NCBI RefSeq assembly: GCF_900095225.1
Contig: NZ_LT607420.1
Coordinates: 200,879 to 264,878 of the forward strand
Origin: Pseudomonas sp. UMAB-08
GTDB taxonomy: Bacteria; Pseudomonadota; Gammaproteobacteria; Pseudomonadales; Pseudomonadaceae
Direction of reading: 5' to 3'
Length of the DNA stretch: 64,000 bases
Each line of letters begins with the position of its first letter. The stretch's first letter is position 1. Both the position numbers and the translations under genes were made by a program. The notes below the pieces were generated by a model. It was not told the DNA's origin. It was given only the letters and a program-made list of their open reading frames with translations, and did no database searches. Positions 25,236-34,692 of this stretch are shown here, in pieces.

Positions 25236-26942
25236 ATGTTGGATCCAGTCACCGAGCCTTTTTTTCGTCTGGATATCCCGAACCTGTCCCACAGGCTCAA
25301 CGTGCTGTCGTTTACCGGCACGGAAGCGATCAACCAGCCTTTTGCGTTTGAGCTGGAGGTGGTCAGCGAGTCCTCCGACCTGAACCTGCAAAGCCTGATG
25401 TACCGCTCGGCCTGGTTGAGCTTCGTTGACACTAAAACCGGGATCAACGGGCAGATCCAGGGTGCAGACCAAAGCCGCCGGGGGCCGCATCTCGGCCACT
25501 ACCGTTTAAGCCTTGGTCCTCGGCTCGCGTGCCTTGCCGGGCGTTCTAACCTGCGCATCTTTCAAGGCCTGTCAGCCCCGCAAATCATTGCCAGGGTGCT
25601 CAAGGAGCATGGCATTCGCGCCGATGCACACCGTTTTGAACTCAACGGTACGTACCGTGAACGCATGTATTGCGCGCAGCACCACGAGTCGGATTTGCAG
25701 TTCGTCCAGCGTCTGTGTGAAGAAGAGGGCATCTATTACCATTTTCAGCATTCAAAGCGCTGCCATATGTTGGTGTTCGGGGATAGCCAGGGCGGCTTTC
25801 GACGTGCGCCGACCTGTCCTTTTCAGACGGAACCCGCGCAAATAAAGCCCCGCCGGGTCGCGACCGAACGGCATGCCGTTACTCACTTTTCCGTCAGCGC
25901 CGCTGACGGCGGGCAGGACAGTCGCCGCGCTCTGGAGCAGGCCGAGGGCGAAAGTACGTCGCCTTATCTGGGCGCTGGACTGCTGTTGCCGTTGAGTGGG
26001 CATCCGCAAAAAGAGTGGAATCATCTCTGGCTGCTGACCGAGGTTCAGCACCGGGGTTATCAGCCGCAGGAACTCGATGAGCTGCTGGCCGCTGTCATCA
26101 GCGCCGACTCGCCGTACAGCAATCATTTCCAGGCGACGCCGTGGGAGGTCGGCTTTCGCCCTTCGCCTGCGGCGGTTCGGCCACCCATGCTGGGTGTGCA
26201 GCGCGCGCGGGTGGTGGGGCCCGTTGTCGATCAGGTTCACTGCGACTCGCTGGGTCGGGTCAATGTGCAGTTCGACTGGGGGCGTCAAGGCGAGGGCGCG
26301 CAATACGCCAGTTGTTGGGTGCCGGTGTCTTCGGTGCTGGTCGGCGAGGGCGATGACGAGAGCGCCCAACCGAGGGTCGGCATGGAGGTGATGGTGAGCT
26401 TTATCCACGGCGACCCTGATCAGCCGGAGATCACCGCGTACTTGCAACGTCAGGATGCAGAGTGCTTTGACCGCGCAGCGGGTGCCCATTCCGAGTCTGT
26501 TTCTGAACCTGCCGGGTCAGACGCGAATGGGGTGCTGCGTGAGGGTGAGCAGATTCTGCGGATGCGCCTCGATCAGCGAACGTTTGTCAGCGAGGGGCAA
26601 AAAATCGAATTGTCTGGCGGGATAACGCTGACGTTCGAAAAAGACAGCGACCTGTTGTTCCGCGTGGGGGGTAGCTCGGTTCATCTGGGGCGTGACGGTT
26701 TGAAGCTGAGCAGTGCGCAGATCATGTTCAACGTGGACCCTGCGCCGCAGTCTGCAGCCGACAAGCTCCGCGATGAAGCCGAGCTGCGCGCGCGCGCCAA
26801 CGAACTGCTGGAGCTGTTTCAGGCCAGTCACCCTTTGATCCTCCTGTGTCAGCTGCCTTCGGGCGGAAGTTTTGCCCACTGCCAAAGGACGCCCTGCGCC
26901 TGTCGGGCGATGGCGCTAATCGATGGGGAGGGCGCGCCATGA
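25236..26942 (+). CDS. vgrG: VgrG, type VI secretion spike protein
   Basis: A 568-residue spike protein, a trimer at the tip of the Hcp tube. The N-terminal gp27-like half is clear (LDIPNLSHRLNVLSFTGTEA; HESDLQFVQRLCEEEGIYYH; the Rhs/Vgr signature). The gp5-like OB domain follows (CDSLGRVNVQFDWGRQGEGA, WVPVSSVLVG, VGMEVMVSFIHGDPDQPEIT). A short needle then leads to a small tail with five cysteines (LLCQLPSGGSFAHCQRTPCA, then CRAMAL). There is no fused toxin domain. It overlaps the DUF4123 gene by 4 bp. A PAAR protein would have to come from elsewhere. Confidence 0.95.
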   Translation: MLDPVTEPFFRLDIPNLSHRLNVLSFTGTEAINQPFAFELEVVSESSDLNLQSLMYRSAWLSFVDTKTGINGQIQGADQSRRGPHLGHYRLSLGPRLACLAGRSNLRIFQGLSAPQIIARVLKEHGIRADAHRFELNGTYRERMYCAQHHESDLQFVQRLCEEEGIYYHFQHSKRCHMLVFGDSQGGFRRAPTCPFQTEPAQIKPRRVATERHAVTHFSVSAADGGQDSRRALEQAEGESTSPYLGAGLLLPLSGHPQKEWNHLWLLTEVQHRGYQPQELDELLAAVISADSPYSNHFQATPWEVGFRPSPAAVRPPMLGVQRARVVGPVVDQVHCDSLGRVNVQFDWGRQGEGAQYASCWVPVSSVLVGEGDDESAQPRVGMEVMVSFIHGDPDQPEITAYLQRQDAECFDRAAGAHSESVSEPAGSDANGVLREGEQILRMRLDQRTFVSEGQKIELSGGITLTFEKDSDLLFRVGGSSVHLGRDGLKLSSAQIMFNVDPAPQSAADKLRDEAELRARANELLELFQASHPLILLCQLPSGGSFAHCQRTPCACRAMALIDGEGAP

Positions 26943-27745
26943 AAGAATCCGATTTCAACGGCTTTTACGGGCCTCACAATAAATGGCTATTGCTCGATAC
27001 GCCAAGCGTGCCCGGCCTGGCCAGTCAGTTCAAAAAACGCTTCGCCCGCACCCGCTACCACGAGCTGTTGGCGGACACGGAGATGCACCTGATCCGCAAA
27101 CAGGGCCCGCTGCTGGTGTACCTGAGCCCCGATGAACCCTTTAGCGTTGTCTGCCAGAAGGAGGCAGCAGAATGGCCCGGCCTGACCATTTTTTGCTCGG
27201 CGCCCACCGATGAATTGTTGGCGCACCTGCGCTGCATGCTCACCGTCCGGTTCAGCGATCACTACAAAGGCTTGATCACCTATTACAACGCACAGACCGC
27301 CTCCTATTTTTTCGACTCGATGGACGTTCAGGAGTTGAGTCGCTGGTTGGGGCCGATAGACTCGATCAGTTGGGTCGGCGGCACTTGGGCAGACAAAGCC
27401 GATGACTATAAGGACCGGCTGTACCTGAACAATCCGAAGCTGGAGGTTCCGCCGTTGACGGCCGAACCCCAACTCAGCGTCCAGCAAGAGAAAAAGCTGC
27501 AACAGTGCCTGCTGGAACGCCATGCGTATTTCTGGAGCGGTGCGACAGACAACAGTTACCGCAAGACCCTGCGCCATCTTCAGGAAGGCCTGCGCCTTGG
27601 CTTCAATGATCCGCTGATTCTTGATGAATGGCTCGGGTTGAGGGCCAGGTTTCCGACAGCCCCGTTGCCCTCGAACCCGGCAGACGTGGGGCAGCAGGCA
27701 CGTTTCGACAACGTGCGTACCTATTGGGAGGGCGGACGGTCGTAG
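26939..27745 (+). CDS. DUF4123 type VI effector chaperone/adaptor
   Basis: It has 268 residues from the ATG that overlaps the vgrG stop (ATGA). DUF4123 proteins (Tap/TEC) load a cognate effector onto VgrG. The expected features are WLLLDTPSVPGLASQFKKRF, PLLVYLSPDEPFSVVCQKEA, LRCMLTVRFSDHYKGLITYY and FFDSMDVQELSRWLGPIDSI. A second helical part (about 180-268) follows. The cargo gene normally comes next, but here the following gene is an unrelated MATE exporter on the other strand. Confidence 0.9.
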   Translation: MKESDFNGFYGPHNKWLLLDTPSVPGLASQFKKRFARTRYHELLADTEMHLIRKQGPLLVYLSPDEPFSVVCQKEAAEWPGLTIFCSAPTDELLAHLRCMLTVRFSDHYKGLITYYNAQTASYFFDSMDVQELSRWLGPIDSISWVGGTWADKADDYKDRLYLNNPKLEVPPLTAEPQLSVQQEKKLQQCLLERHAYFWSGATDNSYRKTLRHLQEGLRLGFNDPLILDEWLGLRARFPTAPLPSNPADVGQQARFDNVRTYWEGGRS

Positions 27746-27778
27746 TTTTACGGGCGCGGTCAGCTCAAGGAGTGGGGG

Positions 27779-29128
27779 TCAATGTCCGGTGCTGGAAAAC
27801 CAGCTATTGCTGCGGTTCAGGCGCCTGGCGAGTATGCCCAGCGTCGCGCCGCGCAGCAGCATGAACACCATGAACGTCAGCCACAGTCCATGATTGCCCA
27901 GGCCTTGGGCGAACCAGGCCATCGGCGCCACGAGCACCACGCTGAGCACCATGGCATTGCGCATCTCCCGCGCACGGGTCGCGCCGATGAACAGGCCATC
28001 GAGCAGGTAGCTCCAGACCGCAACCAGCGGCAGAGCAGCCAGATAGGGCAAGTAGATAAAAGCGGTCTCACGCACGGCCGGGATATCGGTCTGCATCTGG
28101 ATAAACAGATGCCCGGCGAACATGAACACCACCGCGAACGCGACGCTGGCGAGCAGTGACCAACTGGCGGCAACCGTCAGCGAACGGCGCAGCGCGGCTC
28201 GGTCATGGGCGCCAATGGCGTGACCACACAAGGCTTCCACGGCATGGGCCAGCCCGTCCAGTGCATGAGCGGTGAGCAGCAGGCCATTGAGCAGCAACGC
28301 GTTGGCGGCCACCGTGGCGTCACCCAATCGGGCTCCTTGTACTGTGATCAGGAAAAATACCGATTGCAGCGCCAGGCTGCGAATGAAGATGTCACGGTTG
28401 ACCGCCAACAGTGGCCGCCAGCTCTGCCACAAGGCGAGTACCGCCCACGCGACCTTGCCGGGGTAGGCACGCAGTGCTTGTTGGGTCAGCGCCAGGCCGA
28501 GCAGGGCGCCGGTCCATTCAGCCAGCACCGAGGCCCGCGCTGAACCGACCACGCCCCACTCCAGGCCAATCACGAACCACAGATTGAGGGCGATGTTCAC
28601 CAGGTTGGTGGTCAACAGAATCGCCAGCGGGGCACGGGCGTTCTGGGTGCCGAGAAACCAGCCGACCAGCGCGTAACTGGCCAGTGCAGCAGGCAGGCCA
28701 AACAGGCGGGTGTGGAAAAAATCCAGGGTCAGTTGCTTGAGGTCGGCCGAGGGCTGCATCAGGCTCAGCGCCAGTTGGCTGAACGGTAAGGCGAAGACGC
28801 CGAGCACCAGCGCCAGCAGCACGGCCAGCAGCAACCCTTGCAACAGGATTTGCCGCAGCGCTGCTCCATCGCTGCGCCCGGCAGCCTGTGCGGCAAACCC
28901 CGTGGTGCCCATGCGCAGAAAACCCATGGCCCAGGCGAGGAAGGTGTACAGGCTGGCACCCACTGCGACTGCGCCCAGTTGATGGGCATGCGGCAGATGG
29001 CCGATCACCGCACTGTCGACCAATGCCACCAATGGCACGGAAATATTGGACAGAATCATCGGTCCCGCCAGCGCCCAGACCCGGCGATGGGTAGGGCGGT
29101 CGCGCCAATCGTTCAGCAGTGTCGACAT
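27779..29128 (-). CDS. MATE family exporter, DinF-like
   Basis: It has 449 residues with twelve hydrophobic segments in the MATE pattern. The N-terminus is RVWALAGPMILSNISVPLVA running into LVDSAVIGHL, with the FLAWAMGFLRMGTTGFAAQA segment of the DinF subgroup. It exchanges cations for organic substrates across the inner membrane; the substrate is unknown. It stops 33 bp from the DUF4123 gene, tail to tail. No obvious terminator separates them. Confidence 0.9.
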   Translation of the reverse strand: MSTLLNDWRDRPTHRRVWALAGPMILSNISVPLVALVDSAVIGHLPHAHQLGAVAVGASLYTFLAWAMGFLRMGTTGFAAQAAGRSDGAALRQILLQGLLLAVLLALVLGVFALPFSQLALSLMQPSADLKQLTLDFFHTRLFGLPAALASYALVGWFLGTQNARAPLAILLTTNLVNIALNLWFVIGLEWGVVGSARASVLAEWTGALLGLALTQQALRAYPGKVAWAVLALWQSWRPLLAVNRDIFIRSLALQSVFFLITVQGARLGDATVAANALLLNGLLLTAHALDGLAHAVEALCGHAIGAHDRAALRRSLTVAASWSLLASVAFAVVFMFAGHLFIQMQTDIPAVRETAFIYLPYLAALPLVAVWSYLLDGLFIGATRAREMRNAMVLSVVLVAPMAWFAQGLGNHGLWLTFMVFMLLRGATLGILARRLNRSNSWFSSTGH

Positions 29129-29247
29129 GAAAGCTCCCTGGAAGGCAGGCAGTGTAGCAATCCGAGAGGTTTATGCGAATCAAACTCGTTCCCGACTCTG
29201 GCAGAAGGCTGAACTGGACCTTGTTTTGCTGCGCAACATCGCGGTAA

Positions 29248-29259
29248 CACCTATAGGTG
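29248..29259. promoter_or_regulatory. 12-bp palindrome upstream of the alpha-2-macroglobulin gene
   Basis: CACCTATAGGTG is a perfect palindrome in the 193-bp divergent region between the MATE gene and the macroglobulin gene, 63 bp before the latter's start. It may be an operator, or the TATAG core may be part of a promoter. The role is unknown. Confidence 0.35.
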
Positions 29260-29321
29260 GGCTCCGGTGACGCGGTTGCTCTATAGTTCACCCTCTCACT
29301 ACCGCTGCCGATGAGTGACCC

Positions 29322-32300
29322 ATGCTTAACAAAGGATTGTTTCTGGCCTGTGTGCTGACGCTGCTAAGCGCCTGCGATTCGTCCACTTCACACAAGGCTG
29401 CGCCGGCCTCCGCACCCAATCCGGCCGCAGCGGTCGTTGAGTCGAGCAAGCCCAAACCCGCACTGGATCTTCCCGCCCTGAGCCAACGCTATGCGGGCCG
29501 TGAACTGACGGTGGTCGATGTCTCGGAAATCCAGGTCGACGGCGCGAGCACCCTGTCCGTGAGCTTTTCCGTGCCGCTGGACCCGGAGCAGAAGTTCGCT
29601 GAAAAGCTGCACCTGGTGGACACCAAAACCGGCAAGGTCGACGGCGCCTGGGAGCTCTCCGACAATTTGATGGAGCTGCGTCTGCGCCATCTTGAGCCTC
29701 AGCGCAAATTGGTCCTGACCCTGGATGCCGGTCTGCTCGGGGTGAACAAGGCCAAGCTCGCCGCGGAATACATCAGTCGCCTGGAAACCAGCGATCTGCA
29801 AGCCACCGTCGGTTTCGCCAGCCGTGGCAGCTTGTTGCCGACCCGGTTGGCCGAAGGTCTGCCGGTGATCGCGTTGAACGTCGCCAAGGTCGATGTTGAA
29901 TTCTTCCGCATCAAGCCCGAATCCCTGCCTGCGTTTCTCAGCCAATGGGGCCGTAGCAGCACCCTGCAGGGTTATGAATCCAAAGACCTGTTGCCGATGG
30001 CCGATCTGGTCTATGGCGGCCGCTTTGACCTGAACCCGGCGCGCAATACACGGGAAACCCTGTTGCTGCCGATTGCCGGTCTCAAGCCGTTGCAACAGCC
30101 AGGCGTCTATCTGGCGGTCATGCGTGCCTCGGGCACTTACAACTATTCCCAGCCTGCGACCTTGTTCACCCTGAGTGACATCGGCCTGTCGGTGCATCGT
30201 TATCAGAATCGTCTGGACGTGTTCACCCAAGCGCTGGAGGGCGGTAAGGCCCTGAGCGGTATCGAGCTTGAACTGTATGACGCCGATGGTCGCGTGGTCG
30301 GCCAGGGCAAAACCGATAACGCCGGGCACGCCCAATTACCGTTGCCCGCCAAGGCTGAAGTGCTGCTGGCGCATCAAGGTGAACAGACCAGCCTGCTGCG
30401 CCTGAACAGCGCGGCGCTGGACCTGGCCGAATTCGATATCACGGGGCCTAAAGCCCACCCCCTGCAATTCTTCGTCTTCGGCCCGCGTGATCTGTATCGC
30501 CCCGGCGAAACCGTGTTGCTCAACGGCCTGCTGCGTGACAGCGACGGCAAGGACGTGAAACCGCAACCGATTAGCGTCGAAGTGCGTCGACCGGATGAAC
30601 AGGTCAGCCGCAAGTTCGTCTGGGAAGCTGATGCGACATCGCTCTATCAATATCAATTGCAACTCGCGGGTGAAGCGCCGACCGGGCGCTGGCAACTGGT
30701 CTTCGATTTGGGAGACGGCAAACCGCAGGTGTATGAGTTCCAGGTCGAGGACTTCCTGCCGGAGCGTCTGGCGCTGGAAATCAAGGGCAGCGACACAGCG
30801 CTCAGCCCGGCCGACAACGCTGATTTCAACATCAATGGCCGCTACCTGTACGGCGCCCCGGCATCGGGTAATCGCCTGACGGGTCAGCTGTATGTCCGGC
30901 CGTTGCGTGACGCAGTAAACGCCTTGCCCGGTTACCAGTTTGGCTCGATCACCGAAGAGGAACTGAGTCAGGACCTGGACCTGGAAGAAAGCACCCTCGA
31001 CGCCAATGGCGAGCTGACCCTCGAGGTGGAGAGCAAATGGGCGCAGGCCAAATCGCCGCTGCAACTGATACTCCAAGCCAGTCTGCAAGAGTCTGGCGGA
31101 CGTCCGATTACCCGGCGTTTGGTGCAACCGGTATGGCCAGCAGACCGTCTGCCGGGGCTGCGAGCCCTGTTCGACGGTGATCAGACCGATGGCAACGGTC
31201 CGGCCGAATTCGAGCTGCTGGTGGCTGACAGCGAAGGCCACAAACTGGCCGCCGATAACCTCAAGGTGCGGCTGGTGCGTGAGCGCCGCGACTACTACTG
31301 GAACTACTCGGAGAGCGATGGCTGGAGCTCTCGCTATAACGAGAAGTTCCTGAACCTCGACGAAGAAACCCTGAGCATCAAACAAGGCGACACCGTCAAA
31401 ATCAGCTTCCCGGTAGAGTGGGGTCCTTACCGCGTCGAAGTCGAAGACCCGGCCACCGGGATGATCAGCAGCCTGCGCTTCTGGGCCGGCTACCGCTGGC
31501 AGGACAACGCCGAAGGCGGCGCGGTGCGTCCGGATCAGGTCAAATTGGCGCTGGACAAACCGGCTTACGCCGATGGCGATACGGTCAACGTCACCGTCAC
31601 ACCTCCGGCGGCAGGCAAGGGTTACTTGTTGGTCGAGTCCAGCGACGGACCGTTGTGGTGGCAGGAAATCGACGTGCCGGCCGAAGGCAAACGCTTCGAT
31701 ATTGCGCTGGATAAACAATGGACGCGGCATGATCTGTACATCAGCGCGCTGGTGATTCGACCGGGCGAACGCAAAGCCAATATCACCCCGAAACGTGCGG
31801 TGGGCGTGCTTCATCTGCCGCTGGACCGATCACAACGCAAGCTGGCGCTGACGGTCACGACACCCGAGAAAATGCGGCCAAAGCAGCCATTGACCGTCAA
31901 GCTGCAAGCAAAAAACGCTGACGGCAGCGTGCCCAAAGAGGTGCATGTGCTGGTGTCTGCCGTGGACGTGGGCATCCTTAATATCACCGAGTACCCGACG
32001 CCGGACCCGTTCGCCAACCTGTTCGGGCGCAAGGCGTATGGCGCTGATCAACTGGACATCTACGGGCAACTGATCGAAGCAGGGCGGGGCCGTTTGGCGA
32101 GTCTGGCGTTCGGTGGCGATGCAGCGTTGGCCAAGGGCGGTAAACGTCCTGAAACCAGCGTGAACATCGTGGCGCTGCAAAGCGCGCCGGTGACCCTGAA
32201 TGCGCAGGGCGAAGGTGAAATCAGTGTCGATATCCCCGACTTCAACGGTGAGCTACGGATCATGGCGCAGGCCTGGACGGGCGAGCGTTATGGCATGGCC

Positions 32301-34238
32301 GAAGCGAAAACCGTGGTCGCCGCGCCGCTGATTGCCGAGCTGTCAGCCCCACGGTTTCTCGCGGGAGGCGATCAGACTCAACTGGCACTGGACCTGTCGA
32401 ACTTGTCCGGCAAAGCACAAACGCTGAAGGTACAACTCAGTGCTGAAGGGCAACTGAGCGTGATCAATGCCGCCAGCGCCGGTCAGAGTGTTGAATTGGC
32501 CCAGGGCCAGCGCATCACGTTGCAGATTCCGGTACGCGCCGACGGTGGTTTTGGCCAAGGGAAAATCAAGGTGGTCGTGCAAGGGCTGGACTTGCCGGGG
32601 GAAAGCTTGCCAGCGTTTAGTCGCGAGTGGACCTTGGGTGTGCGGCCGGCCTACCCGGCGCTGCTCAAACACTACCGTGCGGTGCTCAAGGATCAAGCCT
32701 GGAGCCTGCCCGAGGGCGCGCTTGAAGCCTTCGAACCGGCTGGGCGCGAAGCGTTGCTGTCGGTGTCGAGTCGGCCGCCGCTGAACCTTGGCGAGCAGAT
32801 TCGGGCGCTGAAAGCCTACCCTTATGGCTGTCTGGAGCAGACCGCCAGCGGCCTGTACCCATCGCTGTATGCCGATGCCGCGAGCCTGAAACGCCTGGGC
32901 CTGGAAGGCGAGCCTGATGCCGATCGCAAGCGCAAGATCGAGCTGGGGATCGAGCGACTGCTGGGTATGCAACGTTACAACGGCAGCTTCGGTTTATGGG
33001 GCGCTGATGGCGAAGAGGAATACTGGCTGACCGCGTACGTCACCGATTTCCTCCTGCGGGCCCGCGAACAGGGATTTTCCGTGCCACCTGAGGCCTTGAA
33101 AAAAGCCAATGAACGGCTGCTGCGTTACGTGCAGGAACGCAATCTGATCGAAGTCAATTACAGCGAGGATGCCGAACACACCCGCTTTGCCGTGCAGGCT
33201 TACGCCGGCTTGGTGCTGGCGCGTAGCCAACAGGCACCGTTGGGCGCTTTGCGCAGTTTGTTTGATCGGCGCACCGATGCGCGCTCGGGTTTGCCGCTGG
33301 TGCAGCTGTCGATAGCGCTGGAAAAAATGGGTGATAAACCGCGTGCCGAACAGGCGCTGATCGGCGGTCTTGCGGCTACCCGAAAAGCCAATGACTGGCT
33401 CGCCGACTATGGCAGTCCGCTGCGCGATCAGGCGCTGATTTTCGCATTGCTCGAAGAGAACAATCTGGCGGCAGACAAGCGCGAAGAGCGGCTGTTTGAG
33501 CTCTCGGATCAACTGGCGGCCACGCAATGGTTGTCGACTCAGGAACGCAACTCGCTGTTCCTTGCCGGGCGTGGTGTGCTCGGCAAGCCGGAAGCCAACT
33601 GGGCTGCGCAATTGAGCAGCGGCACGCAAACGCTTGAGTTGAGCAACCATCAGCCGGGCCTCAAGCTTGAAGGCGCAACCCTGGCATCGCCGCTATCGTT
33701 GCAGAACACAGGCAGCACGACCCTGTATCAACAGCTGACTATTTCCGGCTATCCACAGCAGCCGCCGCTGCCTGGGGGTGAGAACCTGAGCATTCGCCGC
33801 GAGTACCTGGGCATGAAGGGCCAGGGGCTGAACCTTAATGCGCTGAAAAGTGGTGAGCTGGTGCTGGTCCATCTCGAGGTCAAGGCCAAACAGCGGGTGC
33901 CCGATGCGCTGGTGGTGGACTTGCTACCAGCCGGTCTGGAACTGGAGAACCAGAACCTGGCGCAAAGTGCGGCGAGCCTGGCGGACGCCAGCAGTGAGGT
34001 CAAAGAGTGGCGTGAGTCGATGCAGAACGCCGGCCTCAAACATCAGGAGTTCCGCGATGACCGTTATGTGGCTGCGCTGAACCTGGACGCGTTTAACACG
34101 ACGCACCTGCTGTACCTGGCGCGAGCGGTGACACCGGGCACCTACCGCGTGCCACCGCCGCAGGTTGAATCCATGTACCGGCCGAACTGGCAGGCATTGG
34201 GTGACGCGCCAGCGCAGATGGTAGTGAAGGGGAAGTAG
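29322..34238 (+). CDS. Bacterial alpha-2-macroglobulin lipoprotein (YfhM type)
   Basis: A periplasmic lipoprotein of 1638 residues that traps attacking proteases. The lipoprotein signal is MLNKGLFLACVLTLLSAC, with the lipidated cysteine at 18. Repeated MG beta-domains follow (ALEGGKALSGIELELYDADG; FGPRDLYRPGETVLLNGLLR), then a bait region. The thioester domain has the intact CLEQ motif in YPYGCLEQTASGLYP, and a C-terminal receptor-like domain follows. This is the thioester-bearing class that is paired with PBP1C, whose gene is next on this strand at 34693. Residue 19 is Asp, so outer-membrane sorting may be avoided and the protein kept on the inner membrane. Confidence 0.94.
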   Translation: MLNKGLFLACVLTLLSACDSSTSHKAAPASAPNPAAAVVESSKPKPALDLPALSQRYAGRELTVVDVSEIQVDGASTLSVSFSVPLDPEQKFAEKLHLVDTKTGKVDGAWELSDNLMELRLRHLEPQRKLVLTLDAGLLGVNKAKLAAEYISRLETSDLQATVGFASRGSLLPTRLAEGLPVIALNVAKVDVEFFRIKPESLPAFLSQWGRSSTLQGYESKDLLPMADLVYGGRFDLNPARNTRETLLLPIAGLKPLQQPGVYLAVMRASGTYNYSQPATLFTLSDIGLSVHRYQNRLDVFTQALEGGKALSGIELELYDADGRVVGQGKTDNAGHAQLPLPAKAEVLLAHQGEQTSLLRLNSAALDLAEFDITGPKAHPLQFFVFGPRDLYRPGETVLLNGLLRDSDGKDVKPQPISVEVRRPDEQVSRKFVWEADATSLYQYQLQLAGEAPTGRWQLVFDLGDGKPQVYEFQVEDFLPERLALEIKGSDTALSPADNADFNINGRYLYGAPASGNRLTGQLYVRPLRDAVNALPGYQFGSITEEELSQDLDLEESTLDANGELTLEVESKWAQAKSPLQLILQASLQESGGRPITRRLVQPVWPADRLPGLRALFDGDQTDGNGPAEFELLVADSEGHKLAADNLKVRLVRERRDYYWNYSESDGWSSRYNEKFLNLDEETLSIKQGDTVKISFPVEWGPYRVEVEDPATGMISSLRFWAGYRWQDNAEGGAVRPDQVKLALDKPAYADGDTVNVTVTPPAAGKGYLLVESSDGPLWWQEIDVPAEGKRFDIALDKQWTRHDLYISALVIRPGERKANITPKRAVGVLHLPLDRSQRKLALTVTTPEKMRPKQPLTVKLQAKNADGSVPKEVHVLVSAVDVGILNITEYPTPDPFANLFGRKAYGADQLDIYGQLIEAGRGRLASLAFGGDAALAKGGKRPETSVNIVALQSAPVTLNAQGEGEISVDIPDFNGELRIMAQAWTGERYGMAEAKTVVAAPLIAELSAPRFLAGGDQTQLALDLSNLSGKAQTLKVQLSAEGQLSVINAASAGQSVELAQGQRITLQIPVRADGGFGQGKIKVVVQGLDLPGESLPAFSREWTLGVRPAYPALLKHYRAVLKDQAWSLPEGALEAFEPAGREALLSVSSRPPLNLGEQIRALKAYPYGCLEQTASGLYPSLYADAASLKRLGLEGEPDADRKRKIELGIERLLGMQRYNGSFGLWGADGEEEYWLTAYVTDFLLRAREQGFSVPPEALKKANERLLRYVQERNLIEVNYSEDAEHTRFAVQAYAGLVLARSQQAPLGALRSLFDRRTDARSGLPLVQLSIALEKMGDKPRAEQALIGGLAATRKANDWLADYGSPLRDQALIFALLEENNLAADKREERLFELSDQLAATQWLSTQERNSLFLAGRGVLGKPEANWAAQLSSGTQTLELSNHQPGLKLEGATLASPLSLQNTGSTTLYQQLTISGYPQQPPLPGGENLSIRREYLGMKGQGLNLNALKSGELVLVHLEVKAKQRVPDALVVDLLPAGLELENQNLAQSAASLADASSEVKEWRESMQNAGLKHQEFRDDRYVAALNLDAFNTTHLLYLARAVTPGTYRVPPPQVESMYRPNWQALGDAPAQMVVKGK

Positions 34239-34257
34239 CTTGTAATCGTTCACTTTG

Positions 34258-34292
34258 TAGGCGCTGCCGAAGGCAGCTTTCGGCAGCGCCTA
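34258..34292. terminator. Strong hairpin after the macroglobulin gene
   Basis: A perfect 14-bp inverted repeat TAGGCGCTGCCGAA / TTCGGCAGCGCCTA with a 7-base loop. It resembles Pseudomonas extragenic palindromes and probably also ends the convergent transcripts of the macroglobulin gene and the small 34310 gene. No T-run is present. Confidence 0.65.
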
Positions 34293-34309
34293 TAGGTGGG
34301 CGGCGTTTG

Positions 34310-34603
34310 CTAGTGAATTATCCAGCTCAATAACCACAGGCCCAGAATCAGATAGAAGATGCCGAACACGATCGAGGCGCGCATGAAGGCGCGGATGGCG
34401 GAGTACAACAGCATCAGGCCGATGATCAGCGCCAGGATGCTGATCAGCGACGTGTCCATCCCCAGCGTTCTGGACAGGCCTTCGACAAAATTGCCACCTG
34501 CATGAGCCAGCAGATTGAATAGCCCATCCAATCCATTCACGATAAATCGAATCACGGCGCCCAGCGCCTGGCCGAGCCATTCGAAAAAGCTTTCTACCTG
34601 CAT
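34310..34603 (-). CDS. Small membrane protein between the macroglobulin and pbpC genes
   Basis: It has 97 residues from MQVESFFEWLGQALGAVIRF; an upstream ATG would add 11 polar residues. Two to three hydrophobic segments are visible: a region around VNGLDGLFNLLAHAGGN, then ISILALIIGLMLLYSAIRAF and IVFGIFYLILGLWLLSWIIH. It lies on the opposite strand to its neighbours, within the macroglobulin-pbpC pair, which are usually directly adjacent. The function is unknown. Confidence 0.7.
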   Translation of the reverse strand: MQVESFFEWLGQALGAVIRFIVNGLDGLFNLLAHAGGNFVEGLSRTLGMDTSLISILALIIGLMLLYSAIRAFMRASIVFGIFYLILGLWLLSWIIH

Positions 34604-34692
34604 GTCTGATTCCTGATGAGGCTGATAAAAGAACACCTGTGTTCGCTTGGGCTATCGGTCGTCTCGGCGAGTTCCCGAGATAATAGAGGCTC

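Noticed and set aside
14344..27745. A complete type VI secretion system
   Set aside because: Only hcp, vgrG and a DUF4123 gene are present. No sheath, baseplate, membrane complex or ClpV genes are in the window.
30336..31814. Minus-strand open frame of 492 codons
   Set aside because: Antisense of the alpha-2-macroglobulin gene; composition rich in Arg, Gln and Val with no recognisable domain.
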